7,394 nucleotides of DNA from Nitrospiraceae bacterium (GTDB lineage: Bacteria > Nitrospirota > Nitrospiria > Nitrospirales > Nitrospiraceae), in contig SXPO01000019.1 of NCBI GenBank assembly GCA_005793285.1, forward strand, positions 1 through 7,394, written 5' to 3'. Both the position numbers and the translations under genes were made by a program. Position 1 is the first letter of the stretch; each line of letters starts with the position of its first letter. Positions 1-6,591 of this stretch are shown piece after piece. The notes beneath the pieces are model-generated. The model was not told the origin of the DNA. It did no database searches and saw only the letters and a program-made list of their open reading frames with translations.

Positions 1-3000
1 AAACCCTGTTTGCAGATCGCTGTGCCTCCCGAGCATCACGCCGACTCCGCTGACGACGTTATGCAAGACTTTGGTCCCGCTCCCGTAGGCCCAGTTGTCC
101 GTCGCGGAGAAATAATATTGAAAATTGATCATTTGCACCACAACCAGCGGAGCGGTCATGATGGCCTCCAGCACCTTGCCGGTTTCGTCCTGGAACTGGT
201 CGTAACTGTGGAGAAAGACTCGGCCGTCGAGCTTGAGACCTCGTGTCAGCGACCGGCGTCCAATAATAAACGCCGCATTGCTGGAGAGTCCCCACTCCGG
301 TCGGACCTGTGCCCAGTCACGGCTGACTTGCGATGCATAACCGGCGGCAACCTGGGGCAAGGACTGGCTGGGAGCCCTCGGCAATCGACCAAGGCGCTCC
401 TGAGCGTTTAGAAGCCTTGCTGCTTCCAGGTCCTGTTGCAACTGGAATACATCCGGACGGTGCGTCTCGGGCAACTCTTCCAGATCGAACAAGGTGACGT
501 AGTCCGTAGTCGTATTGTGCTCACCGGGGATAAACCACGTGTCCTCTGGGATCTCGATCCCCTGGTTCCGTAGCCCCTGGCGGACCTGCGCCTTATTGGC
601 CATGGCTGCCAAAACTCTGGCATTGGGTCCGCCAGGATTCCCTCCGCAGGCCCCGCAGTGGTACGCGGATGCGTAGGGGTTGTTCTCTGTGGTACTCCCA
701 TGGGCGCAGAGGAGCACCAGCCGCGCGAACCCTCTGGTCAGGCTCATGACACGGAGCGCGTTTTCAACCACCGCCGATTCTTCTGCCGGGGAGAACCGGC
801 GCGCAGAGAAACGTTCGAGTGCCGTATGGTGGTTGCGGGCATTGAGCCCGTACTGATATCGGAGTTCCTCCAACATGGCATGCTCTTGCCCCACGGAAAG
901 ACCAAGCTGCTCGGATGCGCTGGTCTGGCGTATTGCGTGACCGTGATCCTCCGGCTCCCGAAGGGCGGCGAGCCGGAATTCTTCGAGGACCGTCTGTGGG
1001 AGAGCGACCGCGCCGTTTTGACGGTCGAGCTGCTGCTTGAGCACCTCGTTGATGCAAGCCCGCTCGTTGCCGGCGATGAGAAGGTTCCGCTCCTGTTCAG
1101 TGAATTTCCCTACCGGGATTTTTGTCGTGATCAGTGGAACAAGCCAGCGGCGCAACCCCGTGCGCACTAGCTCATAGGGCTTCACGAACAGGGTCTTCCC
1201 CAGCATCACCAGTCCGAAGGCAAATCCGAACAGGTCGAATGTGAGATAGGAACTGGCAGGGTTCGCCTTGGCCTGGTGAAACAGGTGCCGGGAGAACTGG
1301 CTCCAGCGGTCTCCAAGCCTGTGGCGTTGGACTGCGGGGTCCTGAACCCACCGCGGTTTCTCCTTTACCATATATTTAGGCTTGATCAGCACAGGACAGA
1401 GGAGGAGATCTTCCTCCCGATCGAGCATGCGGTAGTCGATCGGCGTGCCGAAGAAGCCGGCGAATCCGATCGTATCGTACTCGCCCTGGGCTTCCAGATG
1501 ACGGCGGAACGGCTTGGAGCGGGCATCGATACAGAACACGGCTTGTGCTCGAGGCCTTGGACGCTCGTGACTTGTGTCGTCGGCGGATCTCTGCCTCTCA
1601 CTCACCAGCCTCGCCATTAACGAATGTCGATATTCTTGTTCGTAGGCCTCATGCCACACAGGACGGAGCGCGTCAGAAGGGAACCGATCGAGCCAGGACA
1701 GCAACGATCTGGCATCCGCCAGTGACAGCTGTTGAAGCTCCTCCGGGCTTAACTCGAAGAATTGCGCCAGATGGAAAAGGCGCCAGACGTACCGGCAGAC
1801 TGTTTCCGTATACGCGTCGTGCGCATGGGCATCGGCATCCTCCAGATTATGGGATCGCGCTCGTTCGAGGAGATCGGGAAATGCCGGGTCGATGTTCCAC
1901 CTGCTCCGACAGACTTTCTCGGCCAGCTCAGCCTCGTAAAATACGCGCACGGCCAGATATTCCACTGGATCGATCGGGTGACGGCCCTGTTCAGGATAAT
2001 CCGGGTTCTTGGCTCGCCAGCGAATATAACCGGCCCAGCCTGGTAACTGGCCGAGATGCTGACGCAGATACTCTTCCCATTGCTGGTTGGGGACCTGCAA
2101 GCGGTGCAGGCTCGACGCGAGGGCCTCTTCAGGTCGGTCAGGGAGCGCCTCAACCCTTCGAGCCCAGTCGGAAATCCCGAGGGTCCATCCGGCAGCCTCG
2201 CACGGGGCGAGATCCAGCCAGGCACGATAAAATCCGTGCGCGCGTGAGGGCATCGACCAATCCGCCATGCCTTCATCCACGAATGCGGCGCACCATTTGA
2301 TCAGGTGTTCGTTGATCTCTCGTTTCAGATCAGAGCCGGTGAGATCGTCGATGATCGCAGCTGCGGTGTGGATGCGCTGCGGCGTCGGTCCATGCTCGGC
2401 CTGTATAGATCCGCCGGCCTTGCCCGTTGCAGGAGAATGCCCGTGGTTGCCGGTCGATCCATCTTCGGAGAGATCGAACCCCTTCAAGAAGGCCGCGGAC
2501 CACAGCGAATGGATGCAGACCGCTTCAGGGTCGCGCCCACCCCCCTGCGCCTGTGACCTCAGCCGATCTTTGATGGGCTGGGGAACATCAGGGCGGATAC
2601 GGTGGGTCGCGTCTTCCTCCGTGAGTTGCCATTGTAATAATTTGGGGTCGAGCGGATCGATGCCGTACACAAAGTGAATGAGGAGGACTTCTTCTTGATT
2701 GAGACTCCGCTCACCGGCACGGATACTGTCCTGCGATGCGAGCTCCGGCACCCGCGATCGCAGGGCGCTCACCAGCTCCTTCTCGGAAATCCGTCCCTCG
2801 GCATAACAGGCTCGGTACTCCGCCATGGAGAGGTAACCTTCTCCTCCAATCACTTGCTTCGCTTGCGAGACCGCTTCATCAAAAGGCAAATGTTCGAACC
2901 CCATCAAGGGATTGCGATAGGCGAACGTCCGCAGCGGCCAGTTCGGAGGAATGGCCTCGACCGCCTGGGACACCAGGGCGCGAAGCTCCTCACGCTCTGC

Positions 3001-3078
3001 CTCGTTCAGCGCAGGCCGGGAGGCCTCTCCCAATTGGGTGCCTACGCTGTGCTGTTCGGAAGGCTGCTCAGGGAGCAC
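1..3078 (-). CDS. dabA: DabA-type inorganic carbon transporter subunit (DUF2309), long form, 3' end missing
   Basis: DabA is the soluble zinc subunit of the DAB complex. It is thought to hydrate CO2 to bicarbonate in the cytoplasm in one direction, driven by ion flow through the membrane partner DabB (family knowledge). The minus strand reads without a stop from a GTG at 3078 to the window edge, giving 1026 residues. Visible family motifs are IPPNWPL near residue 42, FCIDARS at 515-521 followed by RRHLE, CAHGS at 791-795, HCGACGG at 807-813, GGPNARVLA, HNTTTDYV, RPEWGLSSNAAFIIGRR and, at the edge, YGSGTKVLHNVVSGVGVM. The beta-carbonic-anhydrase-like zinc and catalytic residues would be C516, D518, H793 and C808; the last two have the 15-residue spacing of the Halothiobacillus enzyme. 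GTG is the start because GGAGA lies just upstream, an in-frame TAA lies six codons upstream, and the next ATG falls inside a conserved motif. A few dozen C-terminal residues are probably missing. No dabB lies on the 5' side, so a partner could only be to the left or elsewhere. Confidence 0.95.
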   Translation of the reverse strand, partial: MLPEQPSEQHSVGTQLGEASRPALNEAEREELRALVSQAVEAIPPNWPLRTFAYRNPLMGFEHLPFDEAVSQAKQVIGGEGYLSMAEYRACYAEGRISEKELVSALRSRVPELASQDSIRAGERSLNQEEVLLIHFVYGIDPLDPKLLQWQLTEEDATHRIRPDVPQPIKDRLRSQAQGGGRDPEAVCIHSLWSAAFLKGFDLSEDGSTGNHGHSPATGKAGGSIQAEHGPTPQRIHTAAAIIDDLTGSDLKREINEHLIKWCAAFVDEGMADWSMPSRAHGFYRAWLDLAPCEAAGWTLGISDWARRVEALPDRPEEALASSLHRLQVPNQQWEEYLRQHLGQLPGWAGYIRWRAKNPDYPEQGRHPIDPVEYLAVRVFYEAELAEKVCRSRWNIDPAFPDLLERARSHNLEDADAHAHDAYTETVCRYVWRLFHLAQFFELSPEELQQLSLADARSLLSWLDRFPSDALRPVWHEAYEQEYRHSLMARLVSERQRSADDTSHERPRPRAQAVFCIDARSKPFRRHLEAQGEYDTIGFAGFFGTPIDYRMLDREEDLLLCPVLIKPKYMVKEKPRWVQDPAVQRHRLGDRWSQFSRHLFHQAKANPASSYLTFDLFGFAFGLVMLGKTLFVKPYELVRTGLRRWLVPLITTKIPVGKFTEQERNLLIAGNERACINEVLKQQLDRQNGAVALPQTVLEEFRLAALREPEDHGHAIRQTSASEQLGLSVGQEHAMLEELRYQYGLNARNHHTALERFSARRFSPAEESAVVENALRVMSLTRGFARLVLLCAHGSTTENNPYASAYHCGACGGNPGGPNARVLAAMANKAQVRQGLRNQGIEIPEDTWFIPGEHNTTTDYVTLFDLEELPETHRPDVFQLQQDLEAARLLNAQERLGRLPRAPSQSLPQVAAGYASQVSRDWAQVRPEWGLSSNAAFIIGRRSLTRGLKLDGRVFLHSYDQFQDETGKVLEAIMTAPLVVVQMINFQYYFSATDNWAYGSGTKVLHNVVSGVGVMLGRHSDLQTGF

Positions 3079-3339
3079 TCGCTTCTCCGATTGTTAAAAA
3101 TTCATGTCCTGACAACAGACAGAAAATCGGCCCTGTTCGACTGACGTTGACAATACCTGCTTGCGGCACAAGCGCAGATACGACTAAGAATATGCTGGAA
3201 TTGCGGCGCCCGAGGAACGTTGATTCGAGGAACAGTGAGTAGAAGCAGGTTACCGATCGCGGAGCAGGTAAGAAGGAGGAGCAGGAGCGTCAGCATGTCG
3301 CCTTAATTCGTCGACATCCTGAACCATGATTGACGATCA

Positions 3340-3415
3340 TATAGGAACATCCTCAGGACTATAGGAACCGGAGGATACTACTTTGCAATCCCACGATCCT
3401 GGCAATCTACTTTGC
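3340..3415. repeat. Two pairs of 9-bp direct repeats upstream of dabA
   Basis: TATAGGAAC occurs at 3340-3348 and 3360-3368, a period of 20 bp, close to two helical turns. CTACTTTGC occurs at 3378-3386 and 3407-3415, a period of 29 bp, with a related CACTTTGC at 3519-3526. ATCCTC at 3349-3354 and GAGGAT at 3371-3376 also form an inverted repeat around the second TATAGGAAC. Same-side repeats at helical spacing in front of a gene resemble regulator binding sites, but no known regulator is recognised. Confidence 0.4.
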
Positions 3416-3453
3416 GCGTCTCAGGGACAGATCATCATATAAAAGCGAGGCGC

Positions 3454-3482
3454 TGTATAGCAGCTGACGCAAATTCTTGCAA
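3454..3482 (-). promoter_or_regulatory. Candidate sigma70-type promoter reading toward dabA
   Basis: On the minus strand a -35-like TTGCAA (3482-3477) is followed after 17 bp by a -10-like TATACA (3459-3454). Each hexamer matches the consensus at four of six positions. The predicted start would be near 3447, giving dabA an untranslated leader of roughly 370 nt that would contain the repeat pairs. The match is modest and could be chance. Confidence 0.3.
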
Positions 3483-3535
3483 GGTTTTTCTATCAATACC
3501 GTCTGCTCCACAGCAGCCCACTTTGCCCTGCCCCT

Positions 3536-4297
3536 CTATAGATTGACAAAGAACTGCAGGAGAACCATGTGGTTCATCTGATTCGCGAGATTGGAAATTG
3601 ACCTGCTATTCAACAACTGGTTCTGGTAACCCAGATCCATATTGAAGTAGGGTGAGAACGTCCGATTGACCCCGACAAAGACTCGGTTTTGATCGAATCC
3701 AGCGGCAGGTCCTTGCGCTCCCACTGTATTGATATTCACAAAAATTTCATCGTAGCCGACAAGCGCCCATTCCGGAGCCATGGGCAATGGATAGGTCCCG
3801 CGTAGCATGGTACGAAAACGTATGGCTGTGCCGTCTGCACGTTCGATCCATCGTTCCTCCAGACGGGTTCGACTGAGAATCCTGAAGGATTCGAATTTGT
3901 GCGTATAGTTGATCTGCTGATAGATTCGATTTTCTTCGAAGAAGGGCGACTGAGGTGCGGTATGTCTCTGATTAAAGTTTCCGACCCAGGCATAGCCTTG
4001 CCAGATAGAGAGATTTTCCGTCAGCTGATAGCCAAATGCAGGACGGATAAGCAGTTGATCAATATGGCCGGCATCGTCTAGATCGGCGAAGCGTGTGTTA
4101 ACTTCCATATAGGCAAGAAGGGATGACGGCAGCTTCACCGTCAGAAATACAGGTGCCCATAGGCGAAAATCCTGGTTGAATGTCGAAGCGGACTGGGCGA
4201 AGGTTTCTCCTCCGACCAGCAGACTCCAAGCGAGGGCCACGATTGCGATCCCCAGTCCACGCTTGCGCGCTTGTTGATTTACGGCTGCACCCTGCAT
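3536..4297 (-). CDS. DUF2490-family outer-membrane beta-barrel protein
   Basis: The product is 253 residues. It begins with a clear signal peptide: a basic stretch (NQQARKRG), a hydrophobic core (LGIAIVALAWSLLVGG) and a likely cut after TFA, so the mature protein begins near QSAST. The remainder alternates polar and aromatic residues, as in a beta-barrel. It shows DUF2490-like features such as FDQNRVFVGVNRTFSP, the motif LGYQNQLL and a hydrophobic C-terminal strand ending in LLQFFVNL, typical of barrels inserted in the outer membrane. The biological role of the family is not known. The frame is open back to 4519, but the ATG at 4297 is chosen because GGAGG lies four bases upstream and the signal peptide follows directly. 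The upstream part is rich in Arg and Cys and looks non-coding. The gene is on the same strand as dabA, 457 bp upstream of it, and diverges from arfB. Confidence 0.85.
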   Translation of the reverse strand: MQGAAVNQQARKRGLGIAIVALAWSLLVGGETFAQSASTFNQDFRLWAPVFLTVKLPSSLLAYMEVNTRFADLDDAGHIDQLLIRPAFGYQLTENLSIWQGYAWVGNFNQRHTAPQSPFFEENRIYQQINYTHKFESFRILSRTRLEERWIERADGTAIRFRTMLRGTYPLPMAPEWALVGYDEIFVNINTVGAQGPAAGFDQNRVFVGVNRTFSPYFNMDLGYQNQLLNSRSISNLANQMNHMVLLQFFVNL

Positions 4298-4602
4298 GAT
4301 TCCTCCAGTCCCTCCAACGGACATATATATGCGACGATCAAGAAAGGCCCGCACACTGTTCTTGCGGCACACGATTGCCATCCCTGCATTCCTCACCCTT
4401 CCAATACCCCCCTTGTCTGGATGAGTTCGTGGGTCTGTGCATCGTCTTCGGCAGACCTTGTACCTTTTCCAGCAGGAGAAACGCCAGTTAAAAAGGAATG
4501 CCCGGAATTGCAGTAGCAACTCCGCTCAATCACGCCCAATCCTGACTCGCATCCTCGCGGCTGGTGACTGTGTCTCGATGATTACAGTACAGTAGGACCA
4601 CT
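4298..4602. other. Divergent intergenic spacer between DUF2490 gene and arfB
   Basis: About 305 bp without a convincing gene. It must carry the promoters of both divergent genes, but no strong -35/-10 pair stands out. A weak candidate for arfB is GTGACT at 4564-4569 with TACAGT 18 bp further on. CCGCA at 4349-4353 and TGCGG at 4363-4367 form a short inverted repeat. An AT run (ATATATATG) lies about 25 bp upstream of the DUF2490 start on its strand. Confidence 0.5.
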
Positions 4603-5013
4603 ATGCTGCGCATATCCTCGCTGGTTGTTATTCCAGATTCTGAGATCGAGCTCCATGCCATGCGGTCCCAAGGGGCGGGCGGGCAGCACGTCAACAAGGT
4701 TTCGACCGCGATTCATCTGCGTTTCGATATTGCCGCCTCATCGCTTCCGCCTTTCTACAAGGAGGAATTGCTTAAGCTCCGCGATCAACGTATTTCGGAA
4801 GAGGGTGTCATCACGATCAAGGCGCAACAGCACAGAACGCAGGAACGCAATCGCGAAGATGCGCTGGAGCGGCTCAGCCTCTTGATTCAACGTGTCGCCA
4901 TCCCGAAGAAGAAACGGAAGCCGACGAAGCCGACAAAAGGCTCCCAGCAAAGACGGGTGGATCAAAAGAAGCGGCAAGGACGATTGAAAACCCTGCGCGG
5001 AACGATTGAGTGA
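4603..5013 (+). CDS. arfB: Alternative ribosome-rescue factor / peptidyl-tRNA hydrolase ArfB
   Basis: ArfB (YaeJ) frees ribosomes stalled at the end of mRNAs lacking a stop codon. Its basic tail enters the empty mRNA channel and its GGQ loop hydrolyses the peptidyl-tRNA (family knowledge). The 136-residue length fits the family (E. coli about 140). The release-factor-type catalytic motif is seen as GAGGQHVNKVSTAI, with GGQ at residues 26-28. The region after about residue 100 is a Lys/Arg-rich tail (PKKKRKPTKPTKG, then QQRRVDQKKRQGR), as required for ribosome binding. It lacks the codon-recognition domain of true release factors, which excludes prfA/prfB. A TAGGA ribosome-binding site lies seven bases before the ATG. 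It is a single gene ending 41 bp from the convergent fabI, with no clear terminator between them. Confidence 0.93.
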   Translation: MLRISSLVVIPDSEIELHAMRSQGAGGQHVNKVSTAIHLRFDIAASSLPPFYKEELLKLRDQRISEEGVITIKAQQHRTQERNREDALERLSLLIQRVAIPKKKRKPTKPTKGSQQRRVDQKKRQGRLKTLRGTIE

Positions 5014-5054
5014 ACGGTAGCTGGGAGCCGGATCTTGGGAAAGCTGGTGACTGG

Positions 5055-5846
5055 TCAGGATGCTGGCGATTCACCAGGAGCCATCATCCCCAGAATGTTG
5101 AATCCGCCGTCCACGTAGATGACCTCTCCGGTAATCCCCCGTCCCAAAGGACTCACGAGGAACATGGCGGTATCGCCGACTTCGCCCTGTTCGGTTGCCC
5201 GGCGGAGCGGGGCAAACTCCTTATGAAGATCGACCATCTTTGTGATGCCTGACACACCACGGGCGGCAAGCGTCTTGATCGGCCCGGCAGAGATCGCATT
5301 CACCCGGATATTCTTCGGGCCAAGCTCATAGGCCAGGTACCGCACGGTACATTCGAGCGCAGCCTTGGCGACCCCCATCACATTGTAATGCGGCACAACC
5401 CGCTCTGCGCCAAGATAGGACAGCGTGACGATCGAGCCTCCCTCAGTCATCAATGGCATCGCGGCTCGCGCGACCGCCACCAGTGAATAGGCGCTGACAT
5501 CCAGCGCCGTCGCAAACCCCTGACGCGTCGTATTCACAAATTGACCGGCCAATTCTTCGCGTGGAGCGAACGCCAGAGAGTGGACGAGAAAGTCGAGTCG
5601 CCCGAATTCCTTCTCCACCTGCGTCATCAGTGCCGCAATCTCTCCATCATTCCCCACATCGCAGACATAGGCCCTTGCGCCCGGCACCGTGGCGGCGAGT
5701 TCTTCGACATTCTGCCGCAGCCGCTCATTCTGATAATTGAATAGGAGCTGAGCCCCCTGACTGGCTGCAGATTGGGCAATAGCCCAGGCAATGCTGTGTT
5801 TGTTGGCCACACCGATAATGAGGCCTTTCTTTCCGCTCAGTAACAT
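5055..5846 (-). CDS. fabI: Enoyl-[acyl-carrier-protein] reductase (NADH) FabI
   Basis: FabI performs the last reduction of each elongation cycle in type II fatty-acid synthesis, turning trans-2-enoyl-ACP into acyl-ACP with NADH in the cytoplasm. The 263-residue product is a full-length short-chain dehydrogenase/reductase of the FabI type (E. coli 262). The nucleotide-binding motif is G12-VANKHSIAWAIA, CDV at 62-64 contacts the adenine side, and HSLAFAP at 89-95 lies by the active site. The signature SYLGAERVVPHYNVMGVAK carries Y144, the catalytic Y154 and K161, with the FabI spacing Y-x6-K. The C-terminal VYVDGG-like segment (VIYVDGGFNILGM) is present. Residue 92 is Ala where E. coli has Gly93 near the triclosan site, a common variant in the family. 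The start at 5846 fits the family N-terminus and is preceded by AGGGA five bases upstream. It is monocistronic here, with a 469-bp spacer upstream. Confidence 0.96.
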   Translation of the reverse strand: MLLSGKKGLIIGVANKHSIAWAIAQSAASQGAQLLFNYQNERLRQNVEELAATVPGARAYVCDVGNDGEIAALMTQVEKEFGRLDFLVHSLAFAPREELAGQFVNTTRQGFATALDVSAYSLVAVARAAMPLMTEGGSIVTLSYLGAERVVPHYNVMGVAKAALECTVRYLAYELGPKNIRVNAISAGPIKTLAARGVSGITKMVDLHKEFAPLRRATEQGEVGDTAMFLVSPLGRGITGEVIYVDGGFNILGMMAPGESPAS

Positions 5847-5975
5847 AGATGTCCCTGCTCCTCGTAACTTTTTCTTATGGTGTATTTGGTTGAACGACGC
5901 CCATTCTTCTACGACCGGATTGGCGCTTGACCATCGACGGGTGCCGTCAGATAGGGCACGAAAGATAACACGATT

Positions 5976-6065
5976 CTCAACCAGAGTGAACCGGCTTCTT
6001 TATGACGCTCCTCGATCATGGTTCTAACCATGGCTCAATAGAAATTCAGACAGCCGCCGGTTGAG
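5976..6065. repeat. Nested inverted repeats around a central palindrome
   Basis: AACCGGC (5989-5995) and GCCGGTT (6056-6062) are perfect 7-bp inverted arms. CTCAACC (5976-5982) and GGTTGAG (6059-6065) are a second perfect pair that shares part of the right arm, so the two pairings exclude each other. Both enclose the palindrome at 6017-6032. The arrangement could be a regulatory site or a structured transcript; its function is unknown. Confidence 0.4.
6017..6032. promoter_or_regulatory. Perfect 7+2+7 palindrome, candidate operator
   Basis: CATGGTTCTAACCATG reads as CATGGTT and its exact reverse complement AACCATG around a CT centre. A short dyad of this size between two divergent genes is typical of a dimeric repressor site. 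It lies 171 bp upstream of the fabI start and 284 bp upstream of the repeat-protein start. No specific regulator is recognised. Confidence 0.4.
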
Positions 6066-6187
6066 TTGACTTCGGATCATTTGCTCTATGAACTTTCTGA
6101 GGCAGTTTAGTCTTGGCTCAACCATCCTGCCACAGGGTCTCGTAGGAAATATCATTCAACCTCTCATTAATAGAATAGTGTAACATG

Positions 6188-6216
6188 TTGATTCTTATGA
6201 TAAAGACGTATATTTT
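6188..6216 (+). promoter_or_regulatory. Candidate sigma70-type promoter of the Lys/Glu-repeat protein gene
   Basis: TTGATT (6188-6193) and TATTTT (6211-6216) are separated by 17 bp in an AT-rich stretch. Each matches four of six consensus bases. A TATATT at 6209-6214 offers an alternative -10 with a short 15-bp spacer. The transcript would begin near 6223, leaving a leader of about 93 nt that contains the hairpins at 6232-6278. Confidence 0.4.
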
Positions 6217-6231
6217 CCAGGATAAATACAC

Positions 6232-6278
6232 CGGCACCAAGCTTGCTAGGTATTCAACCAGTGCCGAATGAACGGCAC
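6232..6278 (+). promoter_or_regulatory. Alternative hairpins in the 5' leader of the Lys/Glu-repeat gene
   Basis: CGGCAC (6232-6237), GTGCCG (6261-6266) and CGGCAC (6273-6278) are three arms of which the middle one can pair with either outer one. The right-hand hairpin, GTGCCGAATGAACGGCAC, has a 6-bp stem and a 6-base loop. The left-hand one has the same stem around a 23-base loop. There is no T-tract, so this is not a terminator. It lies 24 bp upstream of the ribosome-binding site and could stabilise the mRNA or bind a protein. Confidence 0.35.
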
Positions 6279-6315
6279 ATCGTTCAATCATTTCCAAACT
6301 AAGGGGTATCACACT

Positions 6316-6561
6316 ATGAAGCACATGTTGATGGCAATCATGGCAGTTGCAGTAGCAGTGACGTTCAGCGCGCCCTCCTTCGCAGAAGAGAAGAAGAAGG
6401 AAGAGAAGAAGGGTGGCCATGTAGTGTTTGCTGAAGAGAAGAAGAAGGATGGCGGCAAGGCCGATGACATTTTCGGCGATGACAAGAAGAAGGAAGAGAA
6501 GAAGGGCGGCCATGCCGACACCTTCGGTGACGAGAAGAAGAAGGACGAGAAGGGTAAGTAA
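6316..6561 (+). CDS. Small secreted lysine/glutamate-rich repeat protein, function unknown
   Basis: An 81-residue product with a textbook signal peptide (MKHMLMAIMAVAVAVTFS, cut after SFA at about residue 23), so it should be exported to the periplasm or beyond. The mature 58 residues are low-complexity, with 19 Lys and 18 Asp/Glu and so almost no net charge. They consist of KKK-centred blocks: EEKKKEEKKGGH, EEKKKDGGK, DDKKKEEKKGGH and DEKKKDEKGK, spaced by short hydrophobic links (VVFA, DDIFG, ADTFG). The two GGH blocks carry the only histidines of the mature part, and there is no cysteine. It is likely disordered or helical. The ATG at 6316 is chosen over one at 6268 because the signal peptide begins there and AGGGG lies nine bases upstream. 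It is monocistronic, with its own candidate promoter and strong terminator, which suggests strong expression. I recognise no defined family. Confidence 0.8.
   Translation: MKHMLMAIMAVAVAVTFSAPSFAEEKKKEEKKGGHVVFAEEKKKDGGKADDIFGDDKKKEEKKGGHADTFGDEKKKDEKGK
6391..6514 (+). repeat. Imperfect 31-bp direct repeat inside the Lys/Glu-repeat gene
   Basis: The 31-bp stretches 6391-6421 and 6484-6514 differ at a single base (T at 6414 against C at 6507). They are in the same reading frame, 93 bp (31 codons) apart, and encode KKKEEKKGGH. Shorter AAGAAGAAG blocks recur between and after them. The near identity at DNA level points to recent internal duplication or recombination, and such a repeat could vary in copy number between strains. 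Confidence 0.8.
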
Positions 6562-6591
6562 TTTCCTTCTTATCTCGGCGAGGCGAGTTTG

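Larger units (their letters stand above)
3079..3535. other. Leader/intergenic region between the DUF2490 gene and dabA
   Basis: This 457-bp stretch has no convincing gene. It holds a candidate minus-strand promoter (3454-3482), two short direct-repeat pairs (3340-3368 and 3378-3415), and a third pair CGAGGAAC at 3211-3218 and 3226-3233. A doubtful 64-codon minus-strand reading frame (3102-3296) ends 23 bp before dabA. Four copies of AGGAAC (3213, 3228, 3343, 3363) occur on the plus strand. No convincing terminator for the DUF2490 gene was found, so read-through into dabA is possible. Confidence 0.6.
5847..6315. other. Divergent spacer between fabI and the Lys/Glu-repeat gene, rich in inverted repeats
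   Basis: A 469-bp spacer with no supported gene; its right half is clearly richer in A and T than its surroundings. It contains GTGCC/GGCAC arms at 5941-5945 and 5955-5959, the palindrome at 6017-6032 with larger inverted repeats around it, a candidate promoter at 6188-6216 and alternative hairpins at 6232-6278. No strong promoter for fabI was found, although it must lie here. A small RNA cannot be excluded, but none is recognised. Confidence 0.5.

Noticed and set aside
10..3242. Several plus-strand reading frames of 60-250 codons
   Set aside because: They lie antisense to the continuous minus-strand dabA frame, which carries conserved motifs throughout; their translations resemble no protein and have no ribosome-binding sites.
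3503..3516. Small hairpin CTGCTCCACAGCAG after the DUF2490 gene as a terminator
   Set aside because: The stem is only 5 bp and no T-tract follows on the minus strand.
4298..4519. N-terminal extension of the DUF2490 protein to an ATG at 4519
   Set aside because: The 74 extra residues are Arg/Cys-rich with no domain, and a clear GGAGG site plus signal peptide start at 4297.
5014..5054. A terminator between convergent arfB and fabI
   Set aside because: The 41-bp gap has no stable stem followed by a T-tract on either strand.
5791..6027. Plus-strand 78-codon frame overlapping the start of fabI
   Set aside because: It begins antisense inside fabI, runs into the inverted-repeat spacer, has no good ribosome-binding site and no recognisable features.
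6118..6513. Leu-rich minus-strand frame that looks like a membrane protein
   Set aside because: The LLLFLLL runs are the reverse complement of the Lys/Glu codon repeats of the real gene on the plus strand.
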